A DNA stretch of 40,644 bases from Oscillospiraceae bacterium. GTDB lineage: Bacteria; Bacillota; Clostridia; Oscillospirales; Oscillospiraceae. Positions 39,924 to 40,644 of the stretch are shown here, piece by piece. The translations under genes were made by a program, and so were the position numbers. Under the pieces are notes generated by a model. The model saw only the letters and a list, made by a program, of their open reading frames with translations. It ran no database searches and had not been told where the DNA came from. Location: assembly GCA_017427645.1 (NCBI GenBank), contig JAFRSI010000140.1:1-40644 (forward strand). Reading direction: 5' to 3'. The number at the start of each line of letters is the position of its first letter. Positions within the stretch are counted from its first letter, which is position 1.

Positions 39924-40644
39924 ATGGAGCATCCCATCACCCTGCTGGACGGAGCGACCGGCACCGCCCTGTGGGCCATGGCGGCGGAGCGCGGCATCCC
40001 CCGGGTCCCCGTCTGGCAGTACAGCATCACCCATCCGGCGCTGGTGGCCGAATTGACGGCGCAGTACGCCGCCGCCGGCAGCGATATCGTCCTGGCCAAC
40101 AGCTTCTGCGCCAATCCTCCCGCCGTGGAACGCTGTCCCGGCTTCCGGGCGGAGGCCGTGGTGGCCGCCGCCGTGGCGCTGGCGCGGGAGAACGGCCGCG
40201 GAGCGCAGGTCGCCCTGTCCGTGGGGCCGCTGGAGCGGGTACCCCGTGACCGGGCGGAGCGCCTGGCCGCCGCCGGGGCCTACGACGTCCAGATGGGCGC
40301 GGGCGCGGAGGCGGGGGCCGACCTGATCTTTCTGGAGACCTTCTGGGAGCCCACGCTGCTGACCGTCGCGGCGGAGCGGGCGGCGCAGTACGGCCTGCCT
40401 CTGTTCTGCTCCATGACCTTTGAGAAGACCGGGGCAACCTTCGGCGGCGTGACGCCGACGGACATGGTGCGGCTGCTGGAGCCGTATCACCCGGACGCGG
40501 TGGGGCTCAACTGCTCCTGCGGCCCGGCCGCCTCCCTGCCCGTGCTGCGGGACTTTGCCCGCCATACGGATCTGCCCCTTATCTACAAGCCCAACGCCGG
40601 GGAGCATACCCCGGAGTCGTTTGCGGAGGCCGTGGGCCCCGCCC
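39924..40644 (+). CDS. Homocysteine S-methyltransferase family protein, N-terminal part (runs off the right edge)
   Basis: The first 240 codons of a (beta/alpha)8 zinc-dependent methyltransferase domain, as in the homocysteine module of methionine synthase. It opens ITLLDGATGTALWAMAAERG, matching the family start LLDGAMGT. IVLANSFCANPPAVE, LSVGPLERV, DLIFLETFWEPTLL and FCSMTFEKTGATFGGVTP follow. The first zinc ligand is probably in AVGLNCSCGPAASLPV; the paired Cys-Cys would lie beyond the window. AAGGAGGTGGGC precedes the ATG at 39924. Whether cobalamin-binding domains follow is not visible; if so, the gene would be a user of the B12 made by the cbi operon. Confidence 0.88.
   Translation, partial: MEHPITLLDGATGTALWAMAAERGIPRVPVWQYSITHPALVAELTAQYAAAGSDIVLANSFCANPPAVERCPGFRAEAVVAAAVALARENGRGAQVALSVGPLERVPRDRAERLAAAGAYDVQMGAGAEAGADLIFLETFWEPTLLTVAAERAAQYGLPLFCSMTFEKTGATFGGVTPTDMVRLLEPYHPDAVGLNCSCGPAASLPVLRDFARHTDLPLIYKPNAGEHTPESFAEAVGPA

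Noticed and set aside
1..40644. CRISPR arrays, tRNA or rRNA genes, insertion sequences, phage or integrase genes
   Set aside because: None seen by eye; nearly all the sequence is accounted for by protein genes with normal operon structure. Small or diverged RNA genes could be missed without a covariance-model scan.

Overview
The window reads as chromosomal DNA from a GC-rich, anaerobic Gram-positive bacterium of the class Clostridia. A gut Oscillospiraceae-type organism (relatives of Flavonifractor, Oscillibacter, Intestinimonas) is my best guess. This rests on the Bacillota-type order gdpP-rplI-dnaB and tilS-hpt-ftsH, strong AGGAGG-like ribosome binding sites, the anaerobic (early-cobalt) B12 pathway, and a 4-hydroxybutyryl-CoA dehydratase-like enzyme. 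The genus is inferred from gene content; no 16S rRNA is present.

Layout. (1) 1-7473, minus strand: a housekeeping operon gdpP-rplI-dnaB-tilS-hpt-lepB-ftsH from one near-consensus promoter; ftsH runs off the left edge. (2) 7513-8884, plus strand: a single lipoprotein gene whose signal peptide is out of frame by one base, then a strong bidirectional terminator. (3) 8884-20303, minus strand: a ten-gene cobalamin operon, cbiA-cbiC-cbiD-cbiF-cbiG-cbiH-cbiJET-cbiB-cobD-cobQ. Its leader has a near-consensus promoter, a cobalamin riboswitch and an intrinsic terminator. (4) 20349-24566, plus strand: a condensation-fold acyltransferase, a zinc-ribbon membrane protein, an ECF-like sigma factor and a membrane-anchored serpin. 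(5) 24621-25919, minus strand: a lipoprotein and a start-less relic whose membrane anchor resembles that of the serpin. (6) 25958-38575, minus strand: a twelve-gene catabolic operon. In transcription order it holds a FadR-type regulator, a TRAP transporter (DctP, DctQ, DctM), a beta-hydroxyacid dehydrogenase, a PPC/DUF296 protein, a complete 2-oxoacid dehydrogenase complex (E1alpha, E1beta, E2, E3), a LUD protein and a 4-hydroxybutyryl-CoA dehydratase-like enzyme. (7) 38646-39860, minus strand: a CPBP-type membrane protease. (8) 39873-40644, plus strand: the start of a homocysteine S-methyltransferase-like gene.

How the genes work together. The B12 operon covers most of the corrin ring chemistry and the lower side-chain steps, and is probably switched off by cobalamin through transcription attenuation. 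The catabolic operon looks like a self-contained uptake-and-oxidation unit for an unknown carboxylate. Its promoter carries a perfect palindrome fitting the FadR-family operator, and three of its intercistronic gaps hold perfect stem-loops without U-tracts. One economical reading is that the 2-oxoacid dehydrogenase makes 4-hydroxybutyryl-CoA, which the dehydratase converts to crotonyl-CoA for butyrate formation; this is inference.

The most unusual items are two. The first is the sigma factor translationally coupled to a serpin whose N-terminus resembles an anti-sigma/membrane-anchor module, with a broken relative of that module 1.4 kb downstream. The second is the TRAP / 2-oxoacid dehydrogenase / 4-hydroxybutyryl-CoA dehydratase operon. 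The only stretch over 300 bases without a gene is 19955-20431; it holds the riboswitch, a terminator and two promoters.
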